The notes below the pieces were generated by a model. It did no database searches. It was not told where the DNA came from and saw only the letters and a program-made list of their open reading frames with translations. Made by a program: the position numbers and the translations under genes. A stretch of 64,000 nt of DNA, from NCBI GenBank assembly GCA_945881775.1, contig CAMCVE010000001.1:127836-191835 (forward strand), in the 5' to 3' direction. How positions within the stretch are numbered: the stretch's first letter is position 1; each line of letters starts with the position of its first letter. This DNA comes from Bacteriovorax stolpii. Its GTDB lineage: Bacteria; Bdellovibrionota; UBA2428. Positions 51,217 to 61,942 of this stretch are shown in pieces.

Positions 51217-52046
51217 GGCAGCGCCCTCATAAAACGCAGCCGATGCTCAATTAGTTCTGTCGCTCCATCGCCAAAAGCTGCTCTCGTCACGAATTGGGGA
51301 GGCGTGAAACTCATACCTGCCTTGATGAAGTCATGGACGTTAGCAACGCCCACAGAAATATCAACGACTCCAAAGAGTGGACCGTCATTGGGAGAATCCC
51401 CCGTGTAGATCACGTTGCTATTGAGCTCAGAGCGCCAAATGCCCTCAACGAGGCAACGCAGTCCTTCGATCTTCGTGAAATTTCCCTTCCAGACGTTCAC
51501 ATGAATATTGCTCACCTTGGCTGAAAAACCAAGCGACTCGCAGTAGTCGGCGAGAGCCTGCGCTTCGGACAAAGCAAGTGCGGGTCGGCAAGCTTCCGCA
51601 AAATCGAATGCGATGTCGTACAGACGAAACACCTGATCGGTCGCAATCAGAAACTTTGGAAAGCGCGCGAGCACGTCTTCGGACAATTTTAAAAGGTGCG
51701 CTTGAGTCTCGCGCGTCGGAGGGTGCGAGACATAGTGGCCCGATTCCCAATACAAACGCTCCACATTCCCGATCCGCGCTGGATCTTTCCAAAAGACCAC
51801 TGATCCATTTTCGGCAACGGCGGCTTCGAAAGGTAAGAGTCTTAGCAGAGCATCTGCCCATGAAGCGGGTCGTCCCGTCACCAGCACATTGCGCAAACCT
51901 GCGGCGTGACTTTTTTTGAGGGCTGCTAAAGCCGAAGCCATGAGCTCCGAATCTTCGGTGAGCGTGTCGTCGAGGTCGAAGGCCAAAATATTTCGGGAGG
52001 CAAACTTAGGATCCGAAGCCGGTGTCCATTCGGAAAGAGGGCGCAT
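51213..52046 (-). CDS. HAD-IIB family sugar phosphatase
   Basis: HAD phosphatase with type IIB cap: LAFDLDDTLTEDSELMASAL (motif I), VLVTGRPASWADALLRLLPFEAAVAENGSVVFW (motif II and the ENG segment), lysine in WKGNFTKIEGLRCL and VIYTGDSPNDGPLFGVVDISVGVANV (motif IV). Similar to sucrose- or mannosyl-glycerate phosphate phosphatases and Cof-type enzymes; substrate unknown. ATG 52046 (MRPLSEWTP, 277 aa) is chosen because the longer frame runs into the divergent comM gene. First gene of the SH3 operon. Confidence 0.85.
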   Translation of the reverse strand: MRPLSEWTPASDPKFASRNILAFDLDDTLTEDSELMASALAALKKSHAAGLRNVLVTGRPASWADALLRLLPFEAAVAENGSVVFWKDPARIGNVERLYWESGHYVSHPPTRETQAHLLKLSEDVLARFPKFLIATDQVFRLYDIAFDFAEACRPALALSEAQALADYCESLGFSAKVSNIHVNVWKGNFTKIEGLRCLVEGIWRSELNSNVIYTGDSPNDGPLFGVVDISVGVANVHDFIKAGMSFTPPQFVTRAAFGDGATELIEHRLRFMRALP

Positions 52047-52085
52047 GACTCCATCTTGGTCCGGAATTTGTATTGGCGCAAGATA

Positions 52086-53501
52086 ATGGAACAATGTCTG
52101 AGTCCTGTTGTGTCGGTGCCCACTCGTCAAAATTCTGCGTTTCTCATTCGTGAGCTGCGCGTCGAAGTGTCAGTCCTGCGTGGTCTGCAGAACCTCACTC
52201 TGAGCGGTCTTCCAGGAGAAGTCCTGCGCGACGCGCGCGACAAGATTCGAGCCGTGCTTCATAATTCTGTCTCGTGGGACCCACTCGAGAGACTTGTCGT
52301 GCACTTGTCTCCACAAGAGATCCCCAAATCCGGTGCTCATCTTGAGCTGCCGATCACTCTTGCTTGTTGGATTGCACTCCAGCCAGAGCTTCGCTCGGAT
52401 GAGCGTGTTCTTCAGCGTCTCAAATCACATCGTTTCTACGGGAGCATCGATTTGAGCGGAAATATTTCGGCAACTCCAACTTCGAGCTGCCTCGAGAACG
52501 AAGACTCCATAGGTGTCGGAGCTCGCCAATTCTCGAGTCTCGCAGAACTTTTCTCTTGGATCGTTTCCGAAGCACCGCTGCCCGCGGCCCAACTCGAAAC
52601 CCCCAGCTCGGCCCATAAACTTCGCGAAAGTATCCCTGTTGAAGGTCGCTACCTAGAGCGCATGGCCCTCGTCACAGCGGCACTTTGCACTGAGCCGATC
52701 CTACTTATCGGCCCGCCTGGAGTCGGGAAAACACATCTCGGCAAATGGTGCCGTTCCTGGTACCCCTCGCACGACGGCCGAACTGAATCCGAGAAAGAGC
52801 GCATCTGGCGCAGCGCTGGATACGAAGCCGCTCCGCGCGTCCCTTTTCTCAATCCTCATGCGCGCACCCATGTCTCGGAATTCCTCGGTTACCGTCGCCA
52901 GAACCGAAGTCTGCCGGGTCTTTTCAGCCTTGCACACGGAGGACTGATGGTGCTTGACGAATTTCCAGAACTCGCCCGAGATGTTCGAGAAATTTTTCGC
53001 AACGTGCTCGACCAGAAAGAGCTCCGGCGCTTCAACGGACAAGAATTCTCGACCTGGCCAGCGGACTTCTGGCTTGTCGCTACCGCAAATCCTTGTGCCT
53101 GCGGACAAGCGCGGCCCAAAGACCTTTCTCAGTGCCGTTGTTCGCGGCCTCAGCTGGCAAAATACTTAGAACGTTTTTCGGGACCTCTCCTCGACAGGTT
53201 TGGTATCCAACTCTTCGTCAGTGACACAGACTCTTCAGACGCCGCAAAGCTCATGGATTCAGTAGAACTTAGTAGCCTGCGCCAGTTCCTAGATTCCAAC
53301 CCACAAGAAATTTCTCAACGAGTCCTAGAAGGACGTCGCCTCCTGAGTCTCGAAGCTCCGACGCTTGCAAGTAGTCGACGCAAAATGAAAAACAAACAAC
53401 TCGACCAAGCTCTCTCAGTTCTTGGACTATCCCGAAAAACCCGAGCGACCTGGATTGAGCACTTCACTCTTGCTTTCCTGAATCAGAAGCACTTCCGATG
53501 A
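52086..53501 (+). CDS. comM: ComM/YifB-family AAA+ ATPase
   Basis: Magnesium-chelatase-like AAA+ protein; ComM is a hexameric helicase promoting branch migration of incoming DNA during transformation. N-terminal domain (VLRGLQNLTLSGLPGEVLRDARDKIRAVL, LVVHLSPQEIPKSGAHLELPITLACW), Walker A LLIGPPGVGKTHLG, Walker B LAHGGLMVLDEFPE and the cysteine-rich loop ATANPCACG...CRCSRPQLAKY. 471 aa from ATG 52086, shorter than the usual 500. It overlaps comF by four bases (ATGA), a pairing that supports a natural competence role. Confidence 0.9.
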   Translation: MEQCLSPVVSVPTRQNSAFLIRELRVEVSVLRGLQNLTLSGLPGEVLRDARDKIRAVLHNSVSWDPLERLVVHLSPQEIPKSGAHLELPITLACWIALQPELRSDERVLQRLKSHRFYGSIDLSGNISATPTSSCLENEDSIGVGARQFSSLAELFSWIVSEAPLPAAQLETPSSAHKLRESIPVEGRYLERMALVTAALCTEPILLIGPPGVGKTHLGKWCRSWYPSHDGRTESEKERIWRSAGYEAAPRVPFLNPHARTHVSEFLGYRRQNRSLPGLFSLAHGGLMVLDEFPELARDVREIFRNVLDQKELRRFNGQEFSTWPADFWLVATANPCACGQARPKDLSQCRCSRPQLAKYLERFSGPLLDRFGIQLFVSDTDSSDAAKLMDSVELSSLRQFLDSNPQEISQRVLEGRRLLSLEAPTLASSRRKMKNKQLDQALSVLGLSRKTRATWIEHFTLAFLNQKHFR

Positions 53502-54052
53502 TGATCCGTATTAGCCATCACACCGTGCGTGCTGTCGCGCCCCTGAATTGCTTCAACCTGTCCTGGATCAAAAGAGTGAAGTTTGGACGCCTCCTGAGCG
53601 AAGAAGACTTTCTCCAACTCAAGACCTGGGGCCGAGAAGCGCTCAGCTATCAAGATTTCAGCTTTGATGCGATCACCTCGGTTCCCTCGCATCCTCTAAG
53701 AAGCCTGCTAGAGGTGGACCTGGCTTGGGAATGGGCTCGCTGCCTCGAAATTGTGTCCGAGACACCTCTCCTTTCTCCAGGTCTTCGTCACCGTTCTCTG
53801 ACTCACGCTGTTCTGCGTCGACCTCAGAAAACTCTGTCTCTCAGCGAGCGAAGGTCCCATTTTGTGTGTCCCGGTCGCGAATCTCGCTTTCAGGCCCCTC
53901 CTCTGAAAGTTCGTCGGCGAGTCCTCCTCGTCGATGACGTGTTGAGCTCGGGATGCAGTTTTCTCGAGGCCACTGAAGCACTCGAAGCCAGCGGACACCA
54001 AGTCGTGGGTGGACTCGTGCTCGCCGGCAGGTCATGCATTCGTAATCTCTAG
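53498..54052 (+). CDS. comF: ComF-like phosphoribosyltransferase-fold protein
   Basis: ComF family protein: FDAITSVPSHPLRSLLEVDLAWEWAR in the middle, LRHRSLTHAVLRRPQKTLSLSERR, and the PRPP loop RVLLVDDVLSSGCSFLEATEAL. The N-terminal four-cysteine zinc finger of many ComF proteins is missing, so it is a short form (184 aa). Required for DNA uptake in competent bacteria; the biochemical role is unclear. Coupled to comM by overlap and sharing its stop (CTAG) with the converging lipoprotein gene. Confidence 0.85.
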   Translation: MMIRISHHTVRAVAPLNCFNLSWIKRVKFGRLLSEEDFLQLKTWGREALSYQDFSFDAITSVPSHPLRSLLEVDLAWEWARCLEIVSETPLLSPGLRHRSLTHAVLRRPQKTLSLSERRSHFVCPGRESRFQAPPLKVRRRVLLVDDVLSSGCSFLEATEALEASGHQVVGGLVLAGRSCIRNL

Positions 54053-55032
54053 AGTCCGATGTTGCCGCACGATGTTCCCGTGCATCCGCCAGGGCCTTCA
54101 TTCTGACGGATCACATCCCGGATATAATCACTTTCACAAGGGTTCATGTATTCGTCGCGAGGAATCCGGAAGACATGGGCGGGAACCACGTTCCAACCTC
54201 TCTCAATCAGATCTGCGTGAGCTATTTTTGGAAGCGAGGGATTCTTCGTCGAATCAAAGAAGAGTGAGTTGCCCGCTCGGCCGCAAAGTGGATCTCGCGA
54301 TGAACCGGCCTTGCGCCACAAAAGCGTCAATGCGATATGGTGACGTGGCCCCTGGAAGTAGTCCAGTTTCACAGGAACGACCGTATTCCGACTGAGTGTC
54401 ACGGTCTGTTGATCTGAGCAGATCATCTTCGTGGGCGTATTTGAGGGATGCTCGAGATAGACTTGCGAATTTGAGCCTTCGCCCAATTGCATACGCACTC
54501 CGTCGTCGGCAAGAACTGCAAACTCATACTCGCCCTCCTCATCTTCGTCGCCCAATTTCAGTTCTGTACGGAATCGCAGTGAGAAGTACTCAACGAGATC
54601 CGCCCCCTCTGCAGTCTGAATCATGCTTCCGTCGAGCTTGGGAAATCCGAGACTAAAAGAGCGGGTCGGAACATCGAGCCTCGTGAGATAGATTTTGCTG
54701 GCTGATTTTACGGCTAGCGGGCTCGAAAAAAACTTATCGAGGTTGTTCCATCCGCCCTCGCTGGACCGGCAAGACTGAGGCTGATAGATGAGGTCGGCCG
54801 AAAGACCTCGGAAATAGTCCGTGCTGCCGATGTCGTCGAGATAGTCGACGAGGTTACGAAGCGATTCGCAACTGACATCCGAGTAGGTCTCGAGGATTTG
54901 CTGACGACTCAGTAAAAAGGCCGGATCTTTTACTCCATTGATGTCTTCATTTGCCGAACTAGAGTCGTTTCTCTGGCAGGCACCGAGTGCCAACATGGAT
55001 ACAACGAACGGCAGACAGTCGTACACTTTCAT
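54049..55032 (-). CDS. Lipoprotein with PA14-like domain
   Basis: Lipoprotein signal LPFVVSMLALGACQRND (lipobox LGAC). The middle reads like a PA14 beta-barrel: YFSLRFRTELKLGDEDEEGEYEFAVLADDGVRMQLGEGSN, then KLDYFQGPRHHIALTLLWRK. The acidic loop before EYEFAVLADDG and several cysteines suggest a metal or glycan site. PA14 domains bind carbohydrates or occur in adhesins. 327 aa, C-terminus with four cysteines (NPCESDY, GGCTGTSCGN). Isolated gene; a hairpin lies upstream. Confidence 0.75.
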   Translation of the reverse strand: MKVYDCLPFVVSMLALGACQRNDSSSANEDINGVKDPAFLLSRQQILETYSDVSCESLRNLVDYLDDIGSTDYFRGLSADLIYQPQSCRSSEGGWNNLDKFFSSPLAVKSASKIYLTRLDVPTRSFSLGFPKLDGSMIQTAEGADLVEYFSLRFRTELKLGDEDEEGEYEFAVLADDGVRMQLGEGSNSQVYLEHPSNTPTKMICSDQQTVTLSRNTVVPVKLDYFQGPRHHIALTLLWRKAGSSRDPLCGRAGNSLFFDSTKNPSLPKIAHADLIERGWNVVPAHVFRIPRDEYMNPCESDYIRDVIRQNEGPGGCTGTSCGNIGL

Positions 55033-55130
55033 ATAAACTCCATTGCTTTGATACTTTGCTTGGGATTGTGCAGAAATGAGGGCCTGGATAAGCGACCCTT
55101 GGAGCTTACATGCAACAGTAAGAATGCTAA

Positions 55131-55156
55131 CACACCCCTCCGGTGGGAGGGGTGTG
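55131..55156 (-). terminator. Strong GC hairpin, probable terminator of the metalloprotease gene
   Basis: CACACCCCTCC and GGAGGGGTGTG form a perfect 11-bp stem with a 4-base loop. It lies 44 bases past the stop of the minus-strand metalloprotease and is followed on that strand by only a weak T-rich stretch (TTAGCATTCTT), so its strength as a terminator is uncertain. Confidence 0.5.
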
Positions 55157-55200
55157 AAGTTATAATAACTAAAGGTAAACGCCCACTAAGGGACTAGAAA

Positions 55201-57858
55201 CTATTGAAGATTCGAGTGGATGTCGCTTTCCTTTTTCCACCAGAGTTGCAGGGAGCGGTTTCCGGCGGTGATGGACTCGTCGATCTTGTCCATGCTCTCG
55301 ATTTTCAATGCTTCCTTCATCAAGTTTTCATAAGAGTTCTTCGTCGATTCGCGCGATGACTTGGACCATCCGTTCAAATTCAGCAGAGAAGAGCCAAGCA
55401 GAGCAGAGGCTTCTTTGCGCACATCAAGAGCGAAGGCGAACTGTTGGAAGAGGACCTTGTTGTCGGGAGCGATTGGAATCACAATCTGAGCTTCTCCGCG
55501 ACGGAGCACGATCTGGGGCATCGTTTCAGCCAATCCGTTCTCGAGAGCAATTGTGAGTCCTTCGTCTTCGAGATCACCAAGCGCCTCGAGCTCCAAGTTC
55601 CAAGTGGTCTCGCCGTAGATAACCAATATTTTCTTGATAAGAGCTTGCTGAAGTTTCGCAAAGTAGGGCTTTGCCTTTGAGAGAATCTCAGATTTTTGCT
55701 CGTCGGAGAGATGCCCTTGTTGACCTTCGTAACCGATGAAATTGGTCACCTTGGATTTGCTGAGATACTTGTGCACGGCTTCGACCTGGATCGCAGCCCA
55801 GTCGGCACGTAGCAGTCCCGAGTCGGACGACGTCAGCACATCAAAGATCATCTTCTTGAATCCGCCTTGACGAGCGGCTTCGTCTTTGACGAGATCATAA
55901 CGATCGCGCACGAGATCGGCTTTGTTGAGACTATTGAGATAGAGATACTTGCGCATCAAGAGAATTGAAGAAGCTTCTTTATCGAGGAAACCTAGGGCTA
56001 CCGTGAGTTGCGCAGCCGCTTCGGTGGCTTTCTTGTCGGGATCGACGCTCACTCCAGAAATTTCTTTTGCGACGGCTCCTGCTTGAGGGGCCAGTGCCGC
56101 GAGATGCGCCTCGACGAAAGCCATTGGGAATTCAGATACAATGCGGCCCACTTCGTAGAGACCGCCCTCGATGGGGTTGCGGCCTCGATCAAAGCGCACG
56201 CAATCGGCGACTCCCTCGGCATGACTGTCTGTGCAGAACAAGGGAGCCTTGAGGGGATCGATCGTCTCATCAAGGTAGGCGTGACGAATCGCGCTGACGT
56301 CGTAGCTCAGGGGATCTGATCCACGAGCGATGCGTTGTCCAGTGATCACGGATTCAGGGAAGCCCTGATACTCCATCACGGAGTTCGAAGTGATAAGGTC
56401 GTCGACAGGAGTCGAGGCGTCTTTCACCAGAGACTTAAGGCGATCGTCGATGATAGCGGGTGAAGCATTGGATCCAAAGTTGCCCGCAAAATTGTGACGA
56501 AGTCCCAGGGTGTGTCCAATTTCGTGTGAAACGACTTCGCGAATGTAGTCTTGTGCGAGGCGGAGCAGAGTTGCGTCGGAAGCATCGGCACGCAAGGCAA
56601 CTTTTGCGACTTGAGCGATGCGCCCGGTGGCATCATTCAAACAGAGCTTCGAGCTCGGGATGTCTTTCAGACCAATTTGCTTAGCAAAAGCCACACTCGA
56701 TGACTCACCAGCTTCGGAACTCTCTTCGGTTTGGCGCAGAAGGCGGTTCGCACGCAGCTTCGATCCCCAAGCAAAAGCACTCGTGAGATAGACTTGTGCG
56801 TGTTTGATTTCACCCGAACGGGGATCCATCAAGGCATCCGCGTAAGCGAAACCTGCCTGATCCCATTCAACCCACTGAACGATGTTAAAACGAGGATCGG
56901 GAGCCGTGACGTTCTCGGGAGAGACTTCAACTTGGATGACTTCTTTTCCGAAGACTTGGTTCCAGTAAAGAATTCCTTCCATGACGGCTTGTTGGTATTC
57001 CTTAGGAGTGTTCGACGAAACGTAGAATTTTACGGGCTTCGAGATGTCGAAGTGGGTGGTACGAATCACCGTGCGTCCACTCCCTTTTTCGAGGACAGGA
57101 GGTGTTTCAAAGAATCCCACGCGATCGAAACTTCCAGTTTCGCGGGGTTTGTAGGAGTCGTTCTTTGAATAGGGGCTTAGGAAGTAGCGCACTTCAACGT
57201 TCGGGCTGGACTCAGCGCCATCAACCTGAAGAACCTGACGAATCTCGAGATTTTCGCTATCCACCACCTCGATCTGTTCGAGATAGCTCGAGCGGATCTT
57301 AGCGGTTGCGACAGCTTCTTTGTCCGAGTAGTCGGTACCTTGAAAATCACTGCCGTACCAGTTGCCCGATGTGAAAATCTGTTTCATGCCGGCGTTGAAA
57401 TCCAGAATGTATGAAGACTCCGTTTCAAGAATGATCGGGATCTCGGCCAGAATCAGGTTCGAAGACAAAGCGTCGGTGACAACGTGCCCATCGGTCGCTT
57501 CCATCATGAAAATTGTTTTGCCCTTCTTTGAAAAGGCCACGACGCGACCTTGAAGTCCGTTGCTGGTGGGAGCTCCGCGTTGAGGAATGATCGAACCAGA
57601 TAAAAGGAATTCTTTATCGAGAGCATCTTTCTTGATCTCGAGATAAGCAAGGTCACCGAGGCGGGAAACTCCAACACCGGCGCTCAAGCGCTCTCCGAGC
57701 TGGGCTTTACTCATGGCTGTGAAGGACTGGGCCACGTCCAAATCGGCCTGAACCGAGGGTGGCGGAGCTTCGGAACAAGCAGAGGCCAAAAGACCTACGG
57801 CAACCGCGAGTAGCGTCGTGCGACGTAGATCAGGACGAACACATTTATGGATATAGGA
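55201..57858 (-). CDS. Met-zincin metalloprotease lipoprotein (EcxA-like/DUF5117-type)
   Basis: Lipoprotein signal TTLLAVAVGLLASACSEAPPPSVQ. The zinc site is VVSHEIGHTLGLRHNFAGNFGS (extended HExxHxxGxxH motif, about residue 445), with SVMEYQGF providing a Met-turn, typical of the EcxA-like metzincin group. The N-terminal 300 residues are beta-rich and precede a YWNQVFG segment, also typical. C-terminal 300 residues are helical. ATG 57858 (MSYIHKC) has GGAGGTG just upstream. 885 aa, periplasmic and probably anchored. Likely a nutrient-degrading or self-processing protease; prey-protein digestion is possible in a predator but not shown. Confidence 0.85.
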   Translation of the reverse strand, partial: SYIHKCVRPDLRRTTLLAVAVGLLASACSEAPPPSVQADLDVAQSFTAMSKAQLGERLSAGVGVSRLGDLAYLEIKKDALDKEFLLSGSIIPQRGAPTSNGLQGRVVAFSKKGKTIFMMEATDGHVVTDALSSNLILAEIPIILETESSYILDFNAGMKQIFTSGNWYGSDFQGTDYSDKEAVATAKIRSSYLEQIEVVDSENLEIRQVLQVDGAESSPNVEVRYFLSPYSKNDSYKPRETGSFDRVGFFETPPVLEKGSGRTVIRTTHFDISKPVKFYVSSNTPKEYQQAVMEGILYWNQVFGKEVIQVEVSPENVTAPDPRFNIVQWVEWDQAGFAYADALMDPRSGEIKHAQVYLTSAFAWGSKLRANRLLRQTEESSEAGESSSVAFAKQIGLKDIPSSKLCLNDATGRIAQVAKVALRADASDATLLRLAQDYIREVVSHEIGHTLGLRHNFAGNFGSNASPAIIDDRLKSLVKDASTPVDDLITSNSVMEYQGFPESVITGQRIARGSDPLSYDVSAIRHAYLDETIDPLKAPLFCTDSHAEGVADCVRFDRGRNPIEGGLYEVGRIVSEFPMAFVEAHLAALAPQAGAVAKEISGVSVDPDKKATEAAAQLTVALGFLDKEASSILLMRKYLYLNSLNKADLVRDRYDLVKDEAARQGGFKKMIFDVLTSSDSGLLRADWAAIQVEAVHKYLSKSKVTNFIGYEGQQGHLSDEQKSEILSKAKPYFAKLQQALIKKILVIYGETTWNLELEALGDLEDEGLTIALENGLAETMPQIVLRRGEAQIVIPIAPDNKVLFQQFAFALDVRKEASALLGSSLLNLNGWSKSSRESTKNSYENLMKEALKIESMDKIDESITAGNRSLQLWWKKESDIHSNLQ

Positions 57859-58011
57859 CATGGCACCTCCCAAAGAACTCATAGAAGACTAAGAGCAAGG
57901 AGGGGGCCAGAATAAGTCTATTTAATTTCAAGCACCTAGGGCAAAACCTAAAGCAGTCGCCGCGCCCGAGCCGCTGAGGGCCCGCGGGTGTCTAAATCTT
58001 CGACAGAGCGG

Positions 58012-60900
58012 TCAGGCGCCTGCGGTGACCGAGGACTTGAGCACGGGTTCTAGATAGCGCGCGGTGAAGCCATCGGACTTCTTCACGAGGTCTTCTGGAG
58101 TTCCCTCAAAGACGATCTCGCCCCCTCGGTCTCCACCATCGGGACCAAAGTCAATGAGCCAGTCCGAGCATTTCATCACGTCGAGATTGTGTTCAATCAC
58201 GATGACCGTATTGCCGCGTTCAACCAATTCATCGAGCGTTTTTAGAAGCACGGCGATGTCGCGAAAGTGCAGTCCAGTCGTGGGTTCGTCGAGAATGTAA
58301 ACTCCGTGAGCAGCGTCACTGCGCATCAGCTCGCGCGCAATCTTGAGACGTTGGCTCTCACCACCTGAAAGAGTGTTTGAAGCCTGCCCTAAGCGCAGAT
58401 ACCCGAGCCCCACCTTATCGAGAGTGTTGAGAATGTTGTAGAGACGCCGTTCGCTTCCAAAAAATTTTCGAGCTTGGGTAACGGTCAAATTCAGAACGTC
58501 GTTAATGTTCTTGCCATTGTACTGAACCATTAAAACTTCTTTGCGGTAGCGCTTTCCGTCGCAGACATCGCACTTGAGGAACATGTCTTCCATGAAGAGC
58601 ATCTCCACGCGGATGTAACCTTCACCTTCGCAGGTTTCGCAGCGACCGCCTGGGACGTTAAACGAGAAGTGTCCGGCATGGAAGCTCGCTCGGCGCGCCT
58701 CAATCGTCGACGCGAAAAGCTCGCGGACCGAATCAAATCCTTTCATGAAAGTGATGGGGTTGGAGCGTGGGCTACGACCGATGGGGTCTTGGTCGATCAT
58801 GAGCACCGACTCAAGTCCTTCAAAGCCCGTGATCTTGTCGAAACGACCAACTTCCTCGACTTGGGCCATGATGATGCGCGCGAGCGCGGGATATAGAGTC
58901 TTTCGAACGGCGGTGGACTTGCCGCTTCCCGAGACACCCGTCACGCATGTGAACATTCCTCGGGGAATCTTGAGATCCACCTTTTGAAGGTTGTGTGCCT
59001 GACATCCCGTGACCTCAATCCACTGAACGCGTTTCTTGCGGTCTTCGAAACGGTCCATGCGCCTGCGACGTGGGAGAGGAATGCTCTCAGTACCCGTCAT
59101 GAAAGCTTGTGTGGCAGACCCAGAATCGTGGCCTAGTTTAGTCAGAAAATTGGAGTATTCGCCTTGATAAATCAACTCACCGCCGGCCTCGCCGGCATAG
59201 GGTCCAAGATCGACCAGATAGTCACTGCTACGAATGATGTCTGGGTCGTGCTCGACCACCACCACTGTGTTCTTCAGGGCCGCGAGATCTTTTAAAATAC
59301 TAATGAGTCGATCGGTGTCGCGCGGATGCAAACCAATGCTGGGCTCATCGAGCACGTAACAGGTCTGAGTGAGACGCGTGCCGAGTTGATTGGCGAGTGC
59401 GATGCGCTGGGCTTCGCCGCCGGACAGCGTCTTAGCAAGACGATCGAGGCTCAAATAATCGAGCCCCACACGCATCAGAAAATCAATACGGTTCTTAATC
59501 TGGACGATGATCTCTTGAGCGGTCTTGGCTTCGGTCTTGTTCCACTTCTGAGTGTCCAACCAAACACCGAAGTCTCGAATCGTCAGCTTGGAGAGCTCAC
59601 CAATATTTTTCTTGTGAATCAGAACAGCGCGCGCTTCAGCCCGCAAACGCGCACCTCCGCAGGAAAGACAGGTTTGACCACTGCGATAGCGAGACAGAAA
59701 TATTCGGATGGTTTTTTTGTAGCGCTCACTCTCGAGATCTTCGAAAACACCTAAAATCCCCGTATAGGTTTTGCCGTCTCCGTTCCAGAGCATTTCTTTT
59801 TGTGTTGCACTCAGGATACCCCACGGCACGTTGAGGGGAATCTTCTTAGCCTTGCAAAACATCACGAGGTCTTTGAGCCATTCGCGACCCGAAGGTTTTG
59901 AGAAAGGTTCGACTGCGCCCTGAGCAATGGAGATGTTGTCCATGGGAACAACCAGTTTAGGATCCACGCGCAAAACATTTCCGAAACCTTTGCAGGTCTC
60001 GCAAGCTCCCATGGGAGAATTGAAAGAGAATAGAAGCGGTGCAAGCTCTGGGAAGCGACGATCTCCAGCGCCGGTCGAGGGGTAATCAGTGTATTTTCCT
60101 TCTTCGAGCAACTCACCCTCATCGCCAACAACGAGCACGCGCGCACGGCCGAATCCGTCGGCATAGGCCGTCACAAGAGATTCCTCAAAACGTCCACGGA
60201 AATCCTCGGTCAGTGAAAAGCGATCTGTCATCACGAGGAGCTTCTGCGCCGAACCCGAACGACCCAAGAGAATTTGCCCTTTGGTTGCGAGGTTTTCTTG
60301 AATATCGAGAGCTTCGACAACTTCTTTGCTCTTGTGGTTTTTATCGATGAAGGCCCGAGTGAAACCGCGCTCCAAAAGACTCGCGATGCTCAACTTGCGG
60401 TCGGCAATCTTGGATTTTGCCTGAAACTCAAAAGGGAACACAACGTAAGCTCGCTTGCCCGGGTAGCGATCAAGGAGATCGCTCACCACATCTCGCACCA
60501 AATTCTTGCGAACTTCTTCTCCGGTTTCAGGATCGTACATGCGTCCGATCTTGGCGTAGAGAAGACGCAAATAGTCGTAGATCTCGGTTGCAGTTCCGAC
60601 CGTTGAACGAGAATTTTTCGTGTGGTTTTTTTGTTCGATGGCGATTGTGGGGGCGAGTCCCTTGATCGAATCGACATCAGGCTTTTCTTGCTTGTCGAGA
60701 AACTGCCTCGCGTAAGTTGAGAGCGACTCCATGAAGCGACGCTGCCCTTCGGCAAAGAGCGTGCTAAACGCGAGTGACGACTTGCCGCTGCCCGAAGGAC
60801 CGGTGACGACCGTGAGCTGTTCCTTGGGAATGCGCACGCTGATGTTTTTGAGGTTGTGCTGGCGGGCCCCCGTGATCTCGATCCATTTCTGTGGTTTCAT
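58012..60900 (-). CDS. uvrA: Excinuclease ABC subunit A
   Basis: Nucleotide excision repair damage sensor. Two ABC domains: Walker [23 protein letters not shown] and [21 protein letters not shown]; zinc modules [11 protein letters not shown]...[10 protein letters not shown] and [14 protein letters not shown]...[10 protein letters not shown]; signatures [12 protein letters not shown] and [12 protein letters not shown]; Walker [14 protein letters not shown] and [13 protein letters not shown]. 962 aa, normal length. Single gene; uvrB and uvrC are not in the window. Divergent from the arginase-family gene across 39 bases. Confidence 0.97.
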   Translation of the reverse strand: MKPQKWIEITGARQHNLKNISVRIPKEQLTVVTGPSGSGKSSLAFSTLFAEGQRRFMESLSTYARQFLDKQEKPDVDSIKGLAPTIAIEQKNHTKNSRSTVGTATEIYDYLRLLYAKIGRMYDPETGEEVRKNLVRDVVSDLLDRYPGKRAYVVFPFEFQAKSKIADRKLSIASLLERGFTRAFIDKNHKSKEVVEALDIQENLATKGQILLGRSGSAQKLLVMTDRFSLTEDFRGRFEESLVTAYADGFGRARVLVVGDEGELLEEGKYTDYPSTGAGDRRFPELAPLLFSFNSPMGACETCKGFGNVLRVDPKLVVPMDNISIAQGAVEPFSKPSGREWLKDLVMFCKAKKIPLNVPWGILSATQKEMLWNGDGKTYTGILGVFEDLESERYKKTIRIFLSRYRSGQTCLSCGGARLRAEARAVLIHKKNIGELSKLTIRDFGVWLDTQKWNKTEAKTAQEIIVQIKNRIDFLMRVGLDYLSLDRLAKTLSGGEAQRIALANQLGTRLTQTCYVLDEPSIGLHPRDTDRLISILKDLAALKNTVVVVEHDPDIIRSSDYLVDLGPYAGEAGGELIYQGEYSNFLTKLGHDSGSATQAFMTGTESIPLPRRRRMDRFEDRKKRVQWIEVTGCQAHNLQKVDLKIPRGMFTCVTGVSGSGKSTAVRKTLYPALARIIMAQVEEVGRFDKITGFEGLESVLMIDQDPIGRSPRSNPITFMKGFDSVRELFASTIEARRASFHAGHFSFNVPGGRCETCEGEGYIRVEMLFMEDMFLKCDVCDGKRYRKEVLMVQYNGKNINDVLNLTVTQARKFFGSERRLYNILNTLDKVGLGYLRLGQASNTLSGGESQRLKIARELMRSDAAHGVYILDEPTTGLHFRDIAVLLKTLDELVERGNTVIVIEHNLDVMKCSDWLIDFGPDGGDRGGEIVFEGTPEDLVKKSDGFTARYLEPVLKSSVTAGA

Positions 60901-60939
60901 GGAGTTTGCATTCTACCGTATGATTGGGAGCAAAGAAAA

Positions 60940-61932
60940 ATGAACTCACTCTTCACGCCAACATCCAAAGAGCTCTCTGAACTCTTCCACCGGGAAGAGG
61001 ACACCCAGGACCTGCGTCTCGCGCACAGCATCACTCGCGTGGAAGCTCCTTTCGGGGTGTTTTTGGAGCAACTCAAGAAGGGTGACGTGGTTCTGCTCGG
61101 TTATCCCGACGATCGCGGTGTTGAGCGCAACGGAGGACGCACCGGAGCCTTCGCCGGTCCCGATCTCATCCGTAAGTTTCTTTTTCGACTCACCCCGTCT
61201 TATTCGAACAAAGCGCTGCCCAAAATCTACGACTTGGGCAATCTTAAGACCTGGAGCCAGGACTTGCTTGTGGCTCATGAAGAAGCACGGGGCTGCATCA
61301 AAAGCCTTCGCGAAAAAGGCGTGCGGCTCGTCACACTCGGCGGGGGCCACGACTGGGCCTATCCCGACTATGTCGACTTCGCTTTGACCCATCCGACTCG
61401 GAAGGCACGTGTCATCAATGTCGACGCTCATCTCGATGTACGACCCGAACCCACCGTTGAGGCCCGGCAGGGAAACTCGGGCACACCTTTCCGTCGTATC
61501 CTGAGCCTCCAGACCCAGAAAGTTCCTGAAATCATGGCCCTAGGACTTCAGGAAACTTGCAACTCCAAAGCCCATGTCGATTGGGCGCAAAGCCGTCACG
61601 TTACGATGCTCTTTCTCGAAGAAATGCCTGAAAACCTGGAGCGTCGCTGGCCGTTTGTGATTGATCGCCTTCAACTCGCAGACACAAATGCGACCTATGC
61701 ACTGAGCGTCGACTTGGACGCCTTCCCTCAGTATGTCTCTCCGGGTGTTTCGGCTCCGCAGGTTTTCGGAGTCGATCCGAGCCTGGTCTCAAAGATGATA
61801 CAAACGCTGGGTGAATCGGTCGAACATCTTGGCATCTACGAGTACAATCCTAGCTTCGACGTCGATTCACGGAGTGCACGACTGGCTGCGCATTTGATTC
61901 ATACTTATCTGACGACTCTTTCACCGAAGTGA
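60940..61932 (+). CDS. Arginase-family hydrolase, formimidoylglutamase-like
   Basis: Manganese ureohydrolase fold with all metal-binding segments: [10 protein letters not shown] (about 134), [10 protein letters not shown] (about 161) and [23 protein letters not shown] (about 255). The substrate loop [11 protein letters not shown] is closest to formimidoylglutamase (HutG), so N-formimino-glutamate is the best guess; agmatine or arginine are alternatives. ATG 60940, with a purine-rich GGGAGCAAAG upstream, gives 330 aa; the ORF-track start 60856 lies antisense in uvrA. No hutH/U/I genes are near. Confidence 0.82.
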   Translation: MNSLFTPTSKELSELFHREEDTQDLRLAHSITRVEAPFGVFLEQLKKGDVVLLGYPDDRGVERNGGRTGAFAGPDLIRKFLFRLTPSYSNKALPKIYDLGNLKTWSQDLLVAHEEARGCIKSLREKGVRLVTLGGGHDWAYPDYVDFALTHPTRKARVINVDAHLDVRPEPTVEARQGNSGTPFRRILSLQTQKVPEIMALGLQETCNSKAHVDWAQSRHVTMLFLEEMPENLERRWPFVIDRLQLADTNATYALSVDLDAFPQYVSPGVSAPQVFGVDPSLVSKMIQTLGESVEHLGIYEYNPSFDVDSRSARLAAHLIHTYLTTLSPK

Positions 61933-61942
61933 GACCCCACGC

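Noticed and set aside
55131-55156. Hairpin as part of a repeat family or attachment site
   Set aside because: A single copy placed just after a stop codon is better explained as a terminator.
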